Notes under the pieces: generated by a model | Databases searched by the model: none | Seen by the model: the letters and a program-made list of their open reading frames with translations, nothing else | What the model was told of the DNA's origin: nothing | Position numbers and translations under genes: made by a program | Part shown: positions 51,053 through 60,807 of the stretch, in pieces | Position numbering within the stretch: position 1 is the stretch's first letter | Layout of the letters: each line of letters starts with the position of its first letter | Source of the DNA: Saprospirales bacterium | GTDB taxonomy: Bacteria; Bacteroidota; Bacteroidia; Chitinophagales; Saprospiraceae | Direction: 5' to 3' | Assembly (NCBI GenBank): GCA_016703765.1 | Contig: JADJBL010000045.1 | Location: forward strand, 310,001-374,000 | DNA length: 64,000 bases

Positions 51053-52103
51053 CTAAAACCACTTCTTCCTCCGGAAATACCCGATCAATAAAATGAAGGT
51101 CAGGAACATGACCCCGAGGACCATGAAATAGCCATATTTCCAACGAAGTTCGGGCATGTAGTCGAAATTCATACCGTAAACCCCGGCCAGGAAGGTCAGG
51201 GGATGAAGATACTGGACATGATGGTGAGCACCTTGATGACGTTGTTGGTCCGGTAGCTGACCTCCGATTGCAGGAGCTCGTATAATCCGTTGACCAGATC
51301 CCGGTAGGTTTCGAGGGGGTCGAGGGGTGGCGGGGGGGGGGGTCGGACAAGTCGCGAACAAACACGAGGGTATCGTCCTTTATCAAAGGGCTATCGCTGC
51401 GGCTGAAGCGGGCCACCGCGTCGCGGAGCGGGACAATGCCCTTGCGCAGGGTGAGCAGTTGACGTTTAAGGTGGTGGATGCGGCTTTTGGTATCGTGCTC
51501 GGGGCTGGTGAGTATGGTCCGTTCCAGCTCTTCGATCTGTTCTTCGAGGTGGTCGAGCACGGGGTAGTAGCCGTCCACGACATTGTCGAGCAAGGAATAC
51601 GCAAGATAATCAGGGCTTTTGCGCCGAAGCTTGGAGCTGGCCGTGAGCAGGCGGTTTCGGACATCCAGAAAGTTGTCGTCTTCTTTTTCCTGAAAAGAGA
51701 TGAGGAAGTTATTCCCGAAGAAAATGGCGATCTGCTCGGTCTCCAGTTCCACCCCTTTCTCCTCGACGGTCAGGGCCTGCGCCGTGATGAATATACCGTT
51801 GTCGTATTCCTCGATTTTCGGCCGCTGCTGGGTATTGAGGATGTCTTCCAGCACCAGGGGGTGGATGGAGTATAACTCCCCAAATTGGCGGATGAGCTCG
51901 GCGTTGTGGAGGCCGCGGACGTCGTACCAATTGGAGTAGGGGCCTTCCTTCGGGACGATCAGTTTGTCCTTTTGCTGTTGTTCGAGGGCTTCGCCGTCGT
52001 GGTACTGAAGCAAAATGACGTTGGGCTCCTTGACGTGCTGCTTTCCCGTGAAGACCAGGGTGCCGGGCGGCAGGCCGGTTTTGATACGCTTGCGTTTGGC
52101 CAT
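51053..52103 (-). pseudogene. corA: Magnesium/cobalt transporter CorA, with two frameshifts and an 11-G tract
   Basis: The N-terminal frame (from 52103) covers the cytoplasmic domain: WYDVRGLHNAELIRQFGELY, HPLVLEDILNTQQRPKIEEY, IAIFFGNNFLISFQEKEDDN. After [10 protein letters not shown] the frame breaks at the G11 run 51332-51342. The segment [20 protein letters not shown] lies in another frame, which breaks again at the G4 run 51199-51202; the end ([19 protein letters not shown], with the hallmark GMN) is in a third frame. Repair by one base at each site gives about 350 residues, normal for CorA. The prolines encoded by the G11 run replace a normally helical stretch, so this part is doubtful. 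Confidence 0.85.
51332..51342. repeat. Homopolymer of 11 G in corA
   Basis: Longest homopolymer noticed in the window; located where the corA reading frame is lost. Could be a contingency tract or an assembly artefact. Confidence 0.6.
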
Positions 52104-52109
52104 TATTAA

Positions 52110-53552
52110 TTAGATCAGAATCTCATCTAAAAGGGTCTTATCGTCATTGAGCGACTGAAACAGGCGCTTGCGAAATTGCTGCTTGCTGTTGAACAGGCTG
52201 TCGGCCATTTTGTCGATCGCGATCATAGAAAGAACGGTCTGGATATAGGCTTCGATGAGGTCGTCGAGCCCCATGCCCATTTTGTTGAAATCCCTGCGTT
52301 CCATGATAATGAGGCGTTTGGTGTCGGCCTCCCATTGGTCTTCCCCCATTTTGATGGAGAGGTTGGTGCCCAGGATATCCCAGGAAGCAACCGATTCCTC
52401 CAGTTGGTCGGTGAGGGGGAGTTGAGCGCGCCGGGCGTACAGGCAAAGGGGCCGGATGCCCGTGGCAGTGACGCTGACCATCATGCGCAGATCGGCTACA
52501 AAGGTAGAGCCCTTGTCGTTGGGCATGGTGCCGACGTGGAAGAGCTTGCCCCGCTTTCCGGTGGAACTCCAGTGGTAGTTGCCGATCAGGCTTTGCACGA
52601 TAAAGCGCTCGTAGCGGAACTCCTGAGCCATAAAATCGTCGAGCTCCTTTTGATTGACGATCGTAAAAACGCCTTGTCCCGCGTTGGAATAGGGAATTTT
52701 TATGACAGCCTGCCCGCCCATTTTTTGCACCCAATAAGGGATATCCTTTTTGCTGACATCCCAGATGGTTTCGGGGGTTATGATTTCCAGGCCGGTGGGC
52801 TCCAGCTCTTTATTGAGCATGTCGTAGGCTTTGGCGGCGATCATTTTATTGCGGCCGCCGGCAAGGCAGGTGATGATGGGGTTAAAGAGCACGGTTTTGG
52901 AACTGAGCGGCAGGCGGTTCCAGGGGCGCTGGGTCAGGTAGCGGAATGCGGCGCGGATGGGATGCCAGATCCCCTCCTCATCGCGGACATACATCACCCC
53001 GTCCTGATATTTAACTGCGGGGTTGGTCTCGCTTTGGTAAAAAGAGGCCAGGTACACCGGTTCATTGAACACATCGGCCATAGCATGGGCGTATCCGGCG
53101 GTTTCCATCTGGTTTTTATCGTAAGCCACGGCGAGGAGGCCTTTGATGCATCGTTTTTTGGACTGCAGGAAGGGTCGGACGGTCCGCTCCAGCAGGAGGC
53201 GGTAGCCGCCTTGTTCCTGCGCTTCGTCCATAAGGGCCATAGATTTTTGGCCCGAAGGGCAGGAATTGTTTTCGATGAGCACCATCTGCCGCTTGCCGTC
53301 TTCGTTGGTCACGTTCATCAGGTCGGCGCCCGACCAGAGGTAGTGTTTGGGGCGGTAAGTGAGAATCTTTTGGAGGGCTTCCGGCCTGACCTTGGGGTGC
53401 AGGTGGCAGTAACGGCTGATGATCCTGTTGGTTTTGAGGTGCAGAAAGAAATGCACCAAGGGGTGGATCGTGGCATTGACGACCCTTGGGTACCAATGGC
53501 TCTGGGGTTCAAATTGGCCCGGCAAAATCAGTTTCGCTGCGGGATCGAGCAT
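52110..53552 (-). CDS. ATP-grasp-like protein of unknown function
   Basis: 480 residues from the ATG at 53552 (MLDPAAKLILPGQFEPQSHW); an in-frame TTG lies 36 nt upstream. An ATP-grasp-like core is suggested by VIKIPYSNAGQGVFTIVNQK (nucleotide loop, about 270-290), the following EFRYERFIVQSLIGNY and the LFHVGTMPNDKGSTFVADLR segment with DLR, as in ATP-grasp ligases. Earlier motifs are MVLIENNSCPSGQKSMALM. No specific substrate or named family recognised. It is 6 nt from corA on the same strand and is followed upstream by the small thiamine-binding-like gene. Confidence 0.55.
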   Translation of the reverse strand: MLDPAAKLILPGQFEPQSHWYPRVVNATIHPLVHFFLHLKTNRIISRYCHLHPKVRPEALQKILTYRPKHYLWSGADLMNVTNEDGKRQMVLIENNSCPSGQKSMALMDEAQEQGGYRLLLERTVRPFLQSKKRCIKGLLAVAYDKNQMETAGYAHAMADVFNEPVYLASFYQSETNPAVKYQDGVMYVRDEEGIWHPIRAAFRYLTQRPWNRLPLSSKTVLFNPIITCLAGGRNKMIAAKAYDMLNKELEPTGLEIITPETIWDVSKKDIPYWVQKMGGQAVIKIPYSNAGQGVFTIVNQKELDDFMAQEFRYERFIVQSLIGNYHWSSTGKRGKLFHVGTMPNDKGSTFVADLRMMVSVTATGIRPLCLYARRAQLPLTDQLEESVASWDILGTNLSIKMGEDQWEADTKRLIIMERRDFNKMGMGLDDLIEAYIQTVLSMIAIDKMADSLFNSKQQFRKRLFQSLNDDKTLLDEILI

Positions 53553-53636
53553 ACTTTGGGGTTGATAAAGGAATCGCGCAGAGGGCAAATTACGCCTTTG
53601 CTCCGGGTTGATGATATGGGCGCCAAAATTTTTTAT

Positions 53637-53882
53637 TTATCGCACATCGACGTTGATCCATTTCATCACCAGGACAGACGGGATACCGCTTTCGAAGCTG
53701 GTTTTTATTTCGCTCAACAAAGCCCCGGAAAGCTCCTCAAACTCGCCGAAAACCTGGGTGCTCATCGAATTGGTCCGGACCAGCAATCCCGGGTGATTGC
53801 GCAGGCGTTCGATGAATTGCAGAATCGGGGTTTCAAATTCCTCTATGAGAGGGTACATGCTGATTTCGACGGAAATTTTCAT
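53637..53882 (-). CDS. YqgV/MTH1187-like (thiamine-binding) protein
   Basis: 81 residues from the ATG at 53882 (MKISVEISMYPLIEEFETPI); the earlier in-frame start lacks family similarity. The ferredoxin-like pattern SVEISMYPL, TNSMSTQVFGEFEEL and VLVMKWINVDV matches the YqgV/MTH1187 (DUF77-type) family, some of which bind thiamine. Role here unknown. Located 85 nt upstream of the ATP-grasp-like gene, same strand. Confidence 0.7.
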   Translation of the reverse strand: MKISVEISMYPLIEEFETPILQFIERLRNHPGLLVRTNSMSTQVFGEFEELSGALLSEIKTSFESGIPSVLVMKWINVDVR

Positions 53883-53949
53883 AGTATTCAAAAAGCTTGG
53901 TGTAGCGCTAAAATTACGAACGGAAAGCCGGAACACCGCTCCAATTCAC

Positions 53950-53957
53950 TAACTTTG
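53950..53957 (+). promoter_or_regulatory. Putative -7 element of ftsK
   Basis: TAACTTTG, exact TAnnTTTG, 48 nt before the ATG at 54006. Confidence 0.4.
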
Positions 53958-54005
53958 CAGTCAAGACGGGATTTTAAAGGAGTTTAGAAAATTTTTTCAG
54001 CATAC

Positions 54006-56474
54006 ATGAGCGCGAAGAAAAAGCAGAAGGGACAACTGGCATTCAAGCTGGGGATTAACGACGAGCGGGTGCCCAAGCTGTTCGGGCTGCTGTGCATGTT
54101 CCTGGCATTCTACCTGTTTGTCGCTTTTGTTTCCTACCTCTTTACCTGGCAGGCTGATCAGGACAAGGTGCTGCGTTTTTCCTGGTGGCAATTGTTTCGC
54201 GCCGACCTGCACATGGACAACTGGCTGGGCCGCCTGGGCGCCATCGTTTCCAATGCGTTTTTTTACTGGGGCTTTGGATTGCCCTCCTTTATACTGGTTT
54301 TTTTGCTGGGCTACCTCGGCTGGCTTCGCGTCAAGCGAATTCCGGGCATGACCATGTGGCCCCTGACCCGCCAGCTCCTGGTGCTGATGGTGGCCCTGTC
54401 CATTTTGCTGGAGTTTGTGCTTTTTTCGGCTTCCTTTCCCTGGGGAGGAGCCTTTGGGGAAAGTGCCAGCGATTGGCTGTCAGGCCAGGTCGGGGTCGTC
54501 GGAACGATCGCCCTGATCCTTTTTATCTTCGTCGGGCTGATCGTTTGGTTTACCAATCCCAACTTCAACGAACTGACCTACCGCAAGGTGGTCGACGACG
54601 TAAAATATTGGGCCGATAACCTCCTCAACCGAAGGGGAGGCAGAAGAGCCGCCTTGCCGCCACCAGCCGTTGACACAGAGGATGACGATCTGGAGGACGA
54701 GGACGACGAGGACAATGTTGAAAATAAACCGCTCAGGCCTTCGACGGGCCTGAAGGATAAATCGGGAGGACCCCTGCTCTTCGATCTGGAAGACGAGGAG
54801 AACGGAGAGGGCATCCGCAAAGGCGTCAAACCGGGAGAAACCGAACTGGAAATAGAATCCCCTGTCATTACCCCGGGCGCAAGCCAGGACCCCATCGAGC
54901 GTAAACTCAGTGCGCAGTCGATGCTGGACGACGTGATGGATACCCCCTATTCCTCCGAACCCTACGACCCCACCCTGGAGCTGGCTTCCTACGAGCACCC
55001 CATTCTGGCTCTGCTCAACGACTACGCGGACCAGAAGATCGAGATCGACCGGGCGGAACTGGAGGCCAACAAGGACCAGATCATCGCCACCCTGCTCAAC
55101 TACAAGATCGAGATCGTCAAAATACGGGCCACCATCGGGCCTACGGTTACGCTTTACGAGATCGTGCCGGCCCCCGGCGTGCGCATCTCCCGGATCAAAA
55201 ACCTCGAAGACGATATAGCCCTGAGCCTCTCGGCCCTCGGTATCCGGATCATCGCCCCGATCCCGGGGCGCGGCACCATCGGGATCGAAGTGCCGAACAA
55301 GAAAAAACAGATCGTGTCGCTCAAGGAGGTGTTGATGTCCGAAAAGTTCAAGCGGGCCAAAATGGACCTGCCGGTGGGCCTGGGCAAGACCATCTCCAAC
55401 GAAGTGTTCGTGGGCGACCTGACCAAAATGCCCCACCTGCTCGTAGCGGGCGCCACCGGCCAGGGGAAATCCGTGGGGATCAACGCCATCCTCATCTCTT
55501 TTCTCTACAAAATGCACCCGGCACTGGTCAAATTCGTGCTCATCGACCCCAAGAAAGTCGAGTTATTTCCTTATGCACGCCTGGAAAACCATTATTTGGC
55601 TTTCCTGCCCGGGCAGGAGGAACCCATCACCACAGAGACGAGCAAGGTGATCAATGTGCTCAACTCCCTCTGCATCGAAATGGACAACCGCTACGACTTG
55701 CTCAAGCGGGCCCATACCAGGAATATCAAAGAATACAACGACAAATTCACCCAACGGCGGCTGAATCCCGAAAAAGGGCACAAGTTTCTTCCCTTCATCA
55801 TTCTTGTGATCGACGAATTCGCCGATCTGATCATGACCGCAGGCAAAGAGATCGAACTGCCGATCGGCCGCCTGGCTCAGTTGGCCCGTGCGGTGGGCAT
55901 CCACCTCATCATCGCCACGCAGCGCCCCTCGGTCAATATCATCACCGGGGTGATCAAGGCCAACTTCCCGGCGAGGATCGCCTATAAGGTGACTGCCAAG
56001 GTGGACTCCCGGACCATCCTCGATGCAGGCGGCGCCGACCAGCTGATCGGGCGGGGAGATATGCTCCTTTCGGTGGGAGGCGACATGATCCGCCTCCAGA
56101 GCGCCTTCGTCGATACGCCGGAGGTGGAGAAAGTGATCGATTTTATTGCCAGCCAGCCCGGCTTCGCGCAGCCTTACTACCTGCCCGAATATTACGGGGA
56201 CGAAGAGACTCATGGGACCGCCCCGGTGAAGTATTCGGAGCTGGACGAAATGTTTGAGGACGCCGCCCGCCTGATCGTGCAAAACCAGCACGGCTCCACC
56301 TCGATGATCCAGCGCAGGCTCAAGCTCGGCTACAACCGCGCCGGGCGGATCATGGACCAACTGGAGGCCATGGGTGTGGTCGGACCGGGCGAAGGGAGCA
56401 AGGCCCGCGAGGTGCTGATTTTTGACGAAACGGAATTGGAACGATATTTGGAGGATCTAAAATCCAGGAAATAG
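54006..56474 (+). CDS. ftsK: DNA translocase FtsK/SpoIIIE
   Basis: 822 residues. Four N-terminal membrane helices (about 20-190), an acidic linker (about 220-300, DDDLEDEDDEDNVEN), the alpha/beta motor with Walker A ATGQGKSVGIN (about 485) and Walker B PFIILVIDEFADLIM. The C-terminal gamma winged-helix domain (about 755-822: LIVQNQHGSTSMIQRRLKLG, GRIMDQLEAMGVVGP) recognises KOPS-like sequences. Pumps DNA at the septum for chromosome segregation. Length and layout are normal. Confidence 0.96.
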   Translation: MSAKKKQKGQLAFKLGINDERVPKLFGLLCMFLAFYLFVAFVSYLFTWQADQDKVLRFSWWQLFRADLHMDNWLGRLGAIVSNAFFYWGFGLPSFILVFLLGYLGWLRVKRIPGMTMWPLTRQLLVLMVALSILLEFVLFSASFPWGGAFGESASDWLSGQVGVVGTIALILFIFVGLIVWFTNPNFNELTYRKVVDDVKYWADNLLNRRGGRRAALPPPAVDTEDDDLEDEDDEDNVENKPLRPSTGLKDKSGGPLLFDLEDEENGEGIRKGVKPGETELEIESPVITPGASQDPIERKLSAQSMLDDVMDTPYSSEPYDPTLELASYEHPILALLNDYADQKIEIDRAELEANKDQIIATLLNYKIEIVKIRATIGPTVTLYEIVPAPGVRISRIKNLEDDIALSLSALGIRIIAPIPGRGTIGIEVPNKKKQIVSLKEVLMSEKFKRAKMDLPVGLGKTISNEVFVGDLTKMPHLLVAGATGQGKSVGINAILISFLYKMHPALVKFVLIDPKKVELFPYARLENHYLAFLPGQEEPITTETSKVINVLNSLCIEMDNRYDLLKRAHTRNIKEYNDKFTQRRLNPEKGHKFLPFIILVIDEFADLIMTAGKEIELPIGRLAQLARAVGIHLIIATQRPSVNIITGVIKANFPARIAYKVTAKVDSRTILDAGGADQLIGRGDMLLSVGGDMIRLQSAFVDTPEVEKVIDFIASQPGFAQPYYLPEYYGDEETHGTAPVKYSELDEMFEDAARLIVQNQHGSTSMIQRRLKLGYNRAGRIMDQLEAMGVVGPGEGSKAREVLIFDETELERYLEDLKSRK

Positions 56475-56537
56475 GAAGTAACATTTTACTTCAAATACGC
56501 CGGCCAATATTGCATTGGCCGGTTTTTATTTTATAGA

Positions 56538-57269
56538 ATGAGAATCATACAGCTGACAGACATGCACGTCGGAGAAGAAGGGGAAAAGACCTTCGACGTG
56601 GATGTGCGGGGCAACTTCCTCAAGGCGCTCCGCACCATCCGGGACAACCCGCCAGACCACCTGGTGATCTCCGGCGACCTGTGCTATATGAGCGGCATTA
56701 CCCGCATTTACGACTGGATGCGGGACCAGCTGGAAAATTTTCCCTGCCCCGTCTGGTACATCTCCGGCAACCACGACGACTCCGAAAAGCTCGCAAAATC
56801 TCTGGGACTGGAGCACCTGCTTCGCGGAAAGGAGCTCTACTACGAGGCCACCCTGGGAGACAGGTCCTTTATATTCCTCGACACTTCCACCTACGAAGTT
56901 TCCCAGACCCAGCAGCAATGGCTTCGGGAGATCCTCCAAAAGCGAACTGGGACGGTCGACATTTTTATGCACCACCCTCCCGCGCTGGTCGGGGCGCCTT
57001 TTATGGATCAAAAATATCCCCTGCGCAACTGGGCGGAGATGAAAGCCCTCTTTCTCGACTACCCCGGAGAGGTGTTCGTATTTTGCGGGCACTACCATAT
57101 CGAAAAGAACGTACACATAAAAAACCTCCATATCTTTGTCACGCCTTCCACCTTTTTTCAGATCGGCCAGCAATCCGCCGAATTCCAGGTGGACCATTAT
57201 AGAATCGGATGGAGAGAAATGGTCTGGACGGAGGATGCTTTTCAGACCACTGTTAGGTATATAGATTGA
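56538..57269 (+). CDS. CpdA-like metallophosphoesterase
   Basis: 243 residues. The calcineurin-like metal-site motifs are: MRIIQLTDMHVGEE (DxH), LVISGDLCY (GDL), YISGNHDD (GNHD), IFMHHPP and FVFCGHYHI (GHxH). Resembles cyclic-3',5'-AMP phosphodiesterase CpdA and related Icc proteins; actual substrate not certain. It lies 63 nt downstream of ftsK on the same strand and is followed by an AT-rich inverted repeat. Confidence 0.88.
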   Translation: MRIIQLTDMHVGEEGEKTFDVDVRGNFLKALRTIRDNPPDHLVISGDLCYMSGITRIYDWMRDQLENFPCPVWYISGNHDDSEKLAKSLGLEHLLRGKELYYEATLGDRSFIFLDTSTYEVSQTQQQWLREILQKRTGTVDIFMHHPPALVGAPFMDQKYPLRNWAEMKALFLDYPGEVFVFCGHYHIEKNVHIKNLHIFVTPSTFFQIGQQSAEFQVDHYRIGWREMVWTEDAFQTTVRYID

Positions 57270-57344
57270 GAAGTTATTAAGTTTATAAGTTAATAAGCTT
57301 TTGATAATTAATAACTTATAAGCTCATTAACTCATAAACTTCTC
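57268..57344. terminator. AT-rich imperfect inverted repeat after the phosphoesterase gene
   Basis: Arms GAGAAGTTATTAAGTTTATAAG and GAGAAGTTTATGAGTTAATGAG (as read on opposite strands) around 57306. Overlaps the last codon and stop. Possible terminator; similar to the TTTAGTT and 62789-62843 repeats in composition. Confidence 0.5.
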
Positions 57345-57402
57345 ATAGAATCACCTTCTCTCCAAAGGAGCATAATCGAAATTCTAATTAAAGCCTTTTC
57401 AA

Positions 57403-59421
57403 ATGATCCGTTTTAGTATTCTTATCGCCGTTGCATTGCTGCTGGGGCTTTCCTGCAAACAGGAAAAACCGGCCCCCGTGGAAACCGATTTTGTCTGGAG
57501 CACCGAAGATTTTTCAGACAAACGGATTATCCGTTACCAATTGCCCGGCTTCGACCGGCTGAACCTCCAGCAGAAGAAACTGGTGTACTACCTTACCCAG
57601 GCAGGCCTTTCCGGCCGCGATATCATGTGGGATATGAACTACCGCCACAACCTGGCTATCCGCCAGGCGCTGGAAAACATCGTGCGCAAGTACGAAGGAG
57701 ACAAAGAGGCCGAGGACTGGAAGAAGTTCATGGTGTACGTCAAGAATATCTGGTTCTCCAGCGGGATACACCACCACTATTCCACCGATAAATTCATTCC
57801 GGAGTTTTCGCAGGAATATTTCGCAAGCCTGTGCGAGGCGACCCAAACCGAGGTCTCGGAAGAATTGAAAAAGGTCCTCTTCGACCCCTCGGTCGACGCC
57901 AAAAAGAACAACCTCGACCCCAATCTCGATCCCGTGCTGTCCTCCGCGGTAAATTTCTACGAGCCCGGCATTACGGATAAAGAAGTGGATGATTTCTACA
58001 AATCCATTATCGACACGACAGACCCCACCCCGATCTCCTACGGCCTCAACTCCAAACTGGTGCGCGGCGCCGGCGGGAAAATCGAAGAGCGCGTCTGGAA
58101 AGTGGGCGGCCTATACGGCGAAGCTATTTCCGAGATGGTCAAGTGGCTGGAAAAGGCCGTGGAGGTGGCTGAAAACGAGCCCCAGCGCGAGGCCCTCAAA
58201 ATCCTCGTCGAGTATTATAAAACAGGCGACCTCAAACTCTGGGACGATTACAACATCGCCTGGAGCCAGGCCACTGCGGGGGATATCGACTACATCCACG
58301 GCTTTGTGGAGGTGTACGACGACCCAAAAGCCCTCAAGGGTTCGTATGAATCCATCGTCCAGGTCAACGACTTCGACGCCTCCGAGCGCATGGCGGTAGT
58401 GGCTTCCAGCGCCCAGTGGTTTGAAGACAACTCGCCCATCATGGACGAACACAAGAAGGATACCGTGGTGGGCATTTCCTACAAAGTGGTCAACGTAGCG
58501 GGCGAGTCCGGCGACGCATCTCCCGCCACCCCGATCGGCGTGAACCTGCCCAACGCGGAGTGGATCAGAGAGGATTACGGCTCCAAATCGGTCAGCCTGG
58601 GCAATATCACCGAAGCATACGAGCGCGCTGCGGGCCCCGGCCTCTTGCAGGAATTTTCACACGATGAGGAAGAAATGGCCCGTTCTAAAAAACACAGCTC
58701 CCTGGCGGACAAAATGATGACCGCCCTGCACGAGGTGATTGGCCATGCTTCGGGCAAACTGGAGTCCGGCGTTGCCACCACAGCCGAAACGCTGGGAAAA
58801 TACGCCTCGCCCCTCGAAGAAGCCCGCGCCGACCTCGTGGCCCTGTACTATATCGTGGACCCAAAACTGGTCGAAATGGGCCTGATGGAATCCGATGAAG
58901 TGGGCAAAGCCGCTTACGATGCATACATCAAAAACGGGCTGATGCTGCAACTGCGCCGCATCCTGCCCGGCAAAAACATCGAGCAGGCACACATGCGCAA
59001 CCGGCAGATGGTGGCCTCCTGGGTCTTTGAAAAAGGCCAGGCCGACAACGTCATTTCCAAGGTGGAGCGCGAGGGCAAGACCTATTTCGAGATCAACGAT
59101 TACGCCAAGCTGCGCGAGCTGTTCGGCCAGTTGCTCCGCGAGGTGCAGCGCATCAAATCGCAGGGCGACACAGCAGCGGGCAGCGCCCTGATCGAGAACT
59201 ACGGCGTGAAAGTGGACCCAGCCCTGCACCAGCAGGTATTGGCCCGTTCCGAAAAACTGAACATCCCGCCCTACGGAGGTTTCATCAACCCCCGTCTGGT
59301 TCCGGTTACGAACGATGCCGGGGAAATCACCGATATCAAAGTGGAGTACCCTGAGGATTTTACCGGGCAGATGCTGGAGTATTCGGATAAATACAGTTTT
59401 CTTCCCATAGGAAAAAAATAG
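57403..59421 (+). CDS. Dipeptidyl-peptidase III-type (M49) lipoprotein
   Basis: 672 residues. Lipoprotein signal MIRFSILIAVALLLGLSC (Cys18). The zinc site is HEVIGH (ALHEVIGHASGKLE), with the second conserved pattern PLEEARADLVALYY (EExRA[E/D]), which together define M49. HExxGH, one residue shorter than the classic HExxxGH of eukaryotic DPP III, is seen in bacterial relatives. Expected to remove N-terminal dipeptides outside the cytoplasm. The 3' end is followed closely by a dispersed inverted repeat (copy 3). Confidence 0.9.
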   Translation: MIRFSILIAVALLLGLSCKQEKPAPVETDFVWSTEDFSDKRIIRYQLPGFDRLNLQQKKLVYYLTQAGLSGRDIMWDMNYRHNLAIRQALENIVRKYEGDKEAEDWKKFMVYVKNIWFSSGIHHHYSTDKFIPEFSQEYFASLCEATQTEVSEELKKVLFDPSVDAKKNNLDPNLDPVLSSAVNFYEPGITDKEVDDFYKSIIDTTDPTPISYGLNSKLVRGAGGKIEERVWKVGGLYGEAISEMVKWLEKAVEVAENEPQREALKILVEYYKTGDLKLWDDYNIAWSQATAGDIDYIHGFVEVYDDPKALKGSYESIVQVNDFDASERMAVVASSAQWFEDNSPIMDEHKKDTVVGISYKVVNVAGESGDASPATPIGVNLPNAEWIREDYGSKSVSLGNITEAYERAAGPGLLQEFSHDEEEMARSKKHSSLADKMMTALHEVIGHASGKLESGVATTAETLGKYASPLEEARADLVALYYIVDPKLVEMGLMESDEVGKAAYDAYIKNGLMLQLRRILPGKNIEQAHMRNRQMVASWVFEKGQADNVISKVEREGKTYFEINDYAKLRELFGQLLREVQRIKSQGDTAAGSALIENYGVKVDPALHQQVLARSEKLNIPPYGGFINPRLVPVTNDAGEITDIKVEYPEDFTGQMLEYSDKYSFLPIGKK

Positions 59422-59426
59422 GATAA

Positions 59427-59522
59427 ACCGCAAAGGCGCAAAGAACGCGAAGAAATCGAGGCCCCGATGCCCATTCGGATTGCGAAAACAAACCATCTTT
59501 GCGTCCTTTGCGCCTTCGCGGT
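59427..59522. repeat. Dispersed CCGCAAAGGCGC inverted repeat, copy 3
   Basis: Arms ACCGCAAAGGCGCAAAGAACGC (59427-59448) and its partner 59501-59522, complementary with two mismatches, around a 52-nt middle. 6 nt after the M49 peptidase stop and upstream of a small unknown gene. Confidence 0.75.
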
Positions 59523-59545
59523 ATATTTTTTGATTGTTTTTATTC

Positions 59546-59935
59546 ATGGATAAGAAAAGGGAATTCCAAAAACTCGACACCGAACTGGGGCCTTACCGCA
59601 AGGCCCTGAGCAAGGCCGTGGATACCATTTTGGAACAGGGGGTTTCCAAATACCCCATCATGGTGGTGCACCAGATCGAGGTGGAGATCGGCATCCCCTT
59701 CATCAAACGCGGAGAAGTGAAGGGCAACTGGTCGGTCAACGCCTCTACCCTGGAGGAGTTTGTAGCCAAACAGATCATCGATATGAATTGGGTGGACCGC
59801 TTCCGGGCCGTGTACAAGGACCCGGAGGATGAGCTGTGTCTTTTTGTTCTAAGTGAATTGGGAGCAAAGTTCATCTTCTTACCTAGAGAAGAGAGTCAAA
59901 GCATTGGTTTTAGTTTTGAACTCAGCGATAACTGA
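59546..59935 (+). CDS. Hypothetical protein
   Basis: 129 residues from the ATG at 59546 ([20 protein letters not shown]). Predominantly alpha/beta: a helical start ([20 protein letters not shown]), amphipathic strands ([17 protein letters not shown]) and a C-terminal region ([20 protein letters not shown]). No family recognised; no signal peptide or membrane helix. It lies 10 nt upstream of rmlA in the same direction, suggesting joint transcription. Confidence 0.65.
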   Translation: MDKKREFQKLDTELGPYRKALSKAVDTILEQGVSKYPIMVVHQIEVEIGIPFIKRGEVKGNWSVNASTLEEFVAKQIIDMNWVDRFRAVYKDPEDELCLFVLSELGAKFIFLPREESQSIGFSFELSDN

Positions 59936-59945
59936 AATCTGTGGT

Positions 59946-60806
59946 ATGAAAGGAATTATTTTAGCCGGCGGCCTGGGCACGCGCCTTTACCCGCTCACCC
60001 TGGCGGTGAGCAAGCAACTGATGCCCGTCTACGACAAGCCGATGATTTACTACCCGCTGTCCACGCTGCTCTCGGCGGGGATACGCGATATCCTGCTCAT
60101 TTCGACCCCGGCGGACCTTCCCCATTTTGAAAAGTTGTTGAAAGACGGCAGCGAACTGGGCTGCAATTTTTCCTATGTAGCGCAGCCCAATCCCGAAGGT
60201 CTGGCGCAGGCATTTATCCTCGGCGCCGACTTTATCGGAAACGACAGCGCGGCGTTGATCCTGGGCGACAATATCTTTTACGGCCACGGCCTGGAGGAGT
60301 TACTGCAATCCTGTATCGATCCCGACGGCGGCGTGGTGTTCGCCTACCGGGTAGCCGACCCGGAGCGCTACGGGGTGGTCGAATTCGACGAGGACTTGAA
60401 AGCCATTTCGATCGAGGAGAAGCCTGCAAGGCCGAAGTCCAACTACGCCGTGCCCGGCCTGTATTTCTACGACAACCGGGTGGTGGATATCGCACAAAAC
60501 CTCCAACCCAGCGTACGGGGCGAGCTCGAGATTACGGACGTGAACAAGCGCTACCTGGAGATGGGAAAACTGAAAGTAGGCGTACTGAGCCGCGGCGTAG
60601 CCTGGCTGGACACCGGCACCCACCAGTCGCTCATGCAGGCCGGACAGTTCATCCAGGTCATCGAGGAGCGGCAGGGCCTCAAGATCGGCTGCATCGAGGA
60701 AATCGCCTGGCAAATGGGCTTTATCGACGACGCACAATTGGAGCGGCTGGCCCACAAATACCTGAAGAGCGGGTATGGGGAGTACTTGATGGGGTTGTTG
60801 GGTTGA
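59946..60806 (+). CDS. rmlA: Glucose-1-phosphate thymidylyltransferase
   Basis: 286 residues from the ATG at 59946 ([20 protein letters not shown]). Full RmlA motifs are present: [11 protein letters not shown], the [20 protein letters not shown] block, [11 protein letters not shown] (LGDNIFYG), [31 protein letters not shown] and [11 protein letters not shown]. Converts dTTP and glucose-1-P to dTDP-glucose, the first step to dTDP-rhamnose and other deoxysugars. rmlB, C and D are not adjacent. Confidence 0.96.
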   Translation: MKGIILAGGLGTRLYPLTLAVSKQLMPVYDKPMIYYPLSTLLSAGIRDILLISTPADLPHFEKLLKDGSELGCNFSYVAQPNPEGLAQAFILGADFIGNDSAALILGDNIFYGHGLEELLQSCIDPDGGVVFAYRVADPERYGVVEFDEDLKAISIEEKPARPKSNYAVPGLYFYDNRVVDIAQNLQPSVRGELEITDVNKRYLEMGKLKVGVLSRGVAWLDTGTHQSLMQAGQFIQVIEERQGLKIGCIEEIAWQMGFIDDAQLERLAHKYLKSGYGEYLMGLLG

Positions 60807-60807
60807 T

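Noticed and set aside
52176..53987. 603-codon open frame antisense to the ATP-grasp-like and thiamine-binding-like genes
   Set aside because: Shadow of high-GC coding sequence on the other strand; the opposite frames have clear protein character and fit the gene order.
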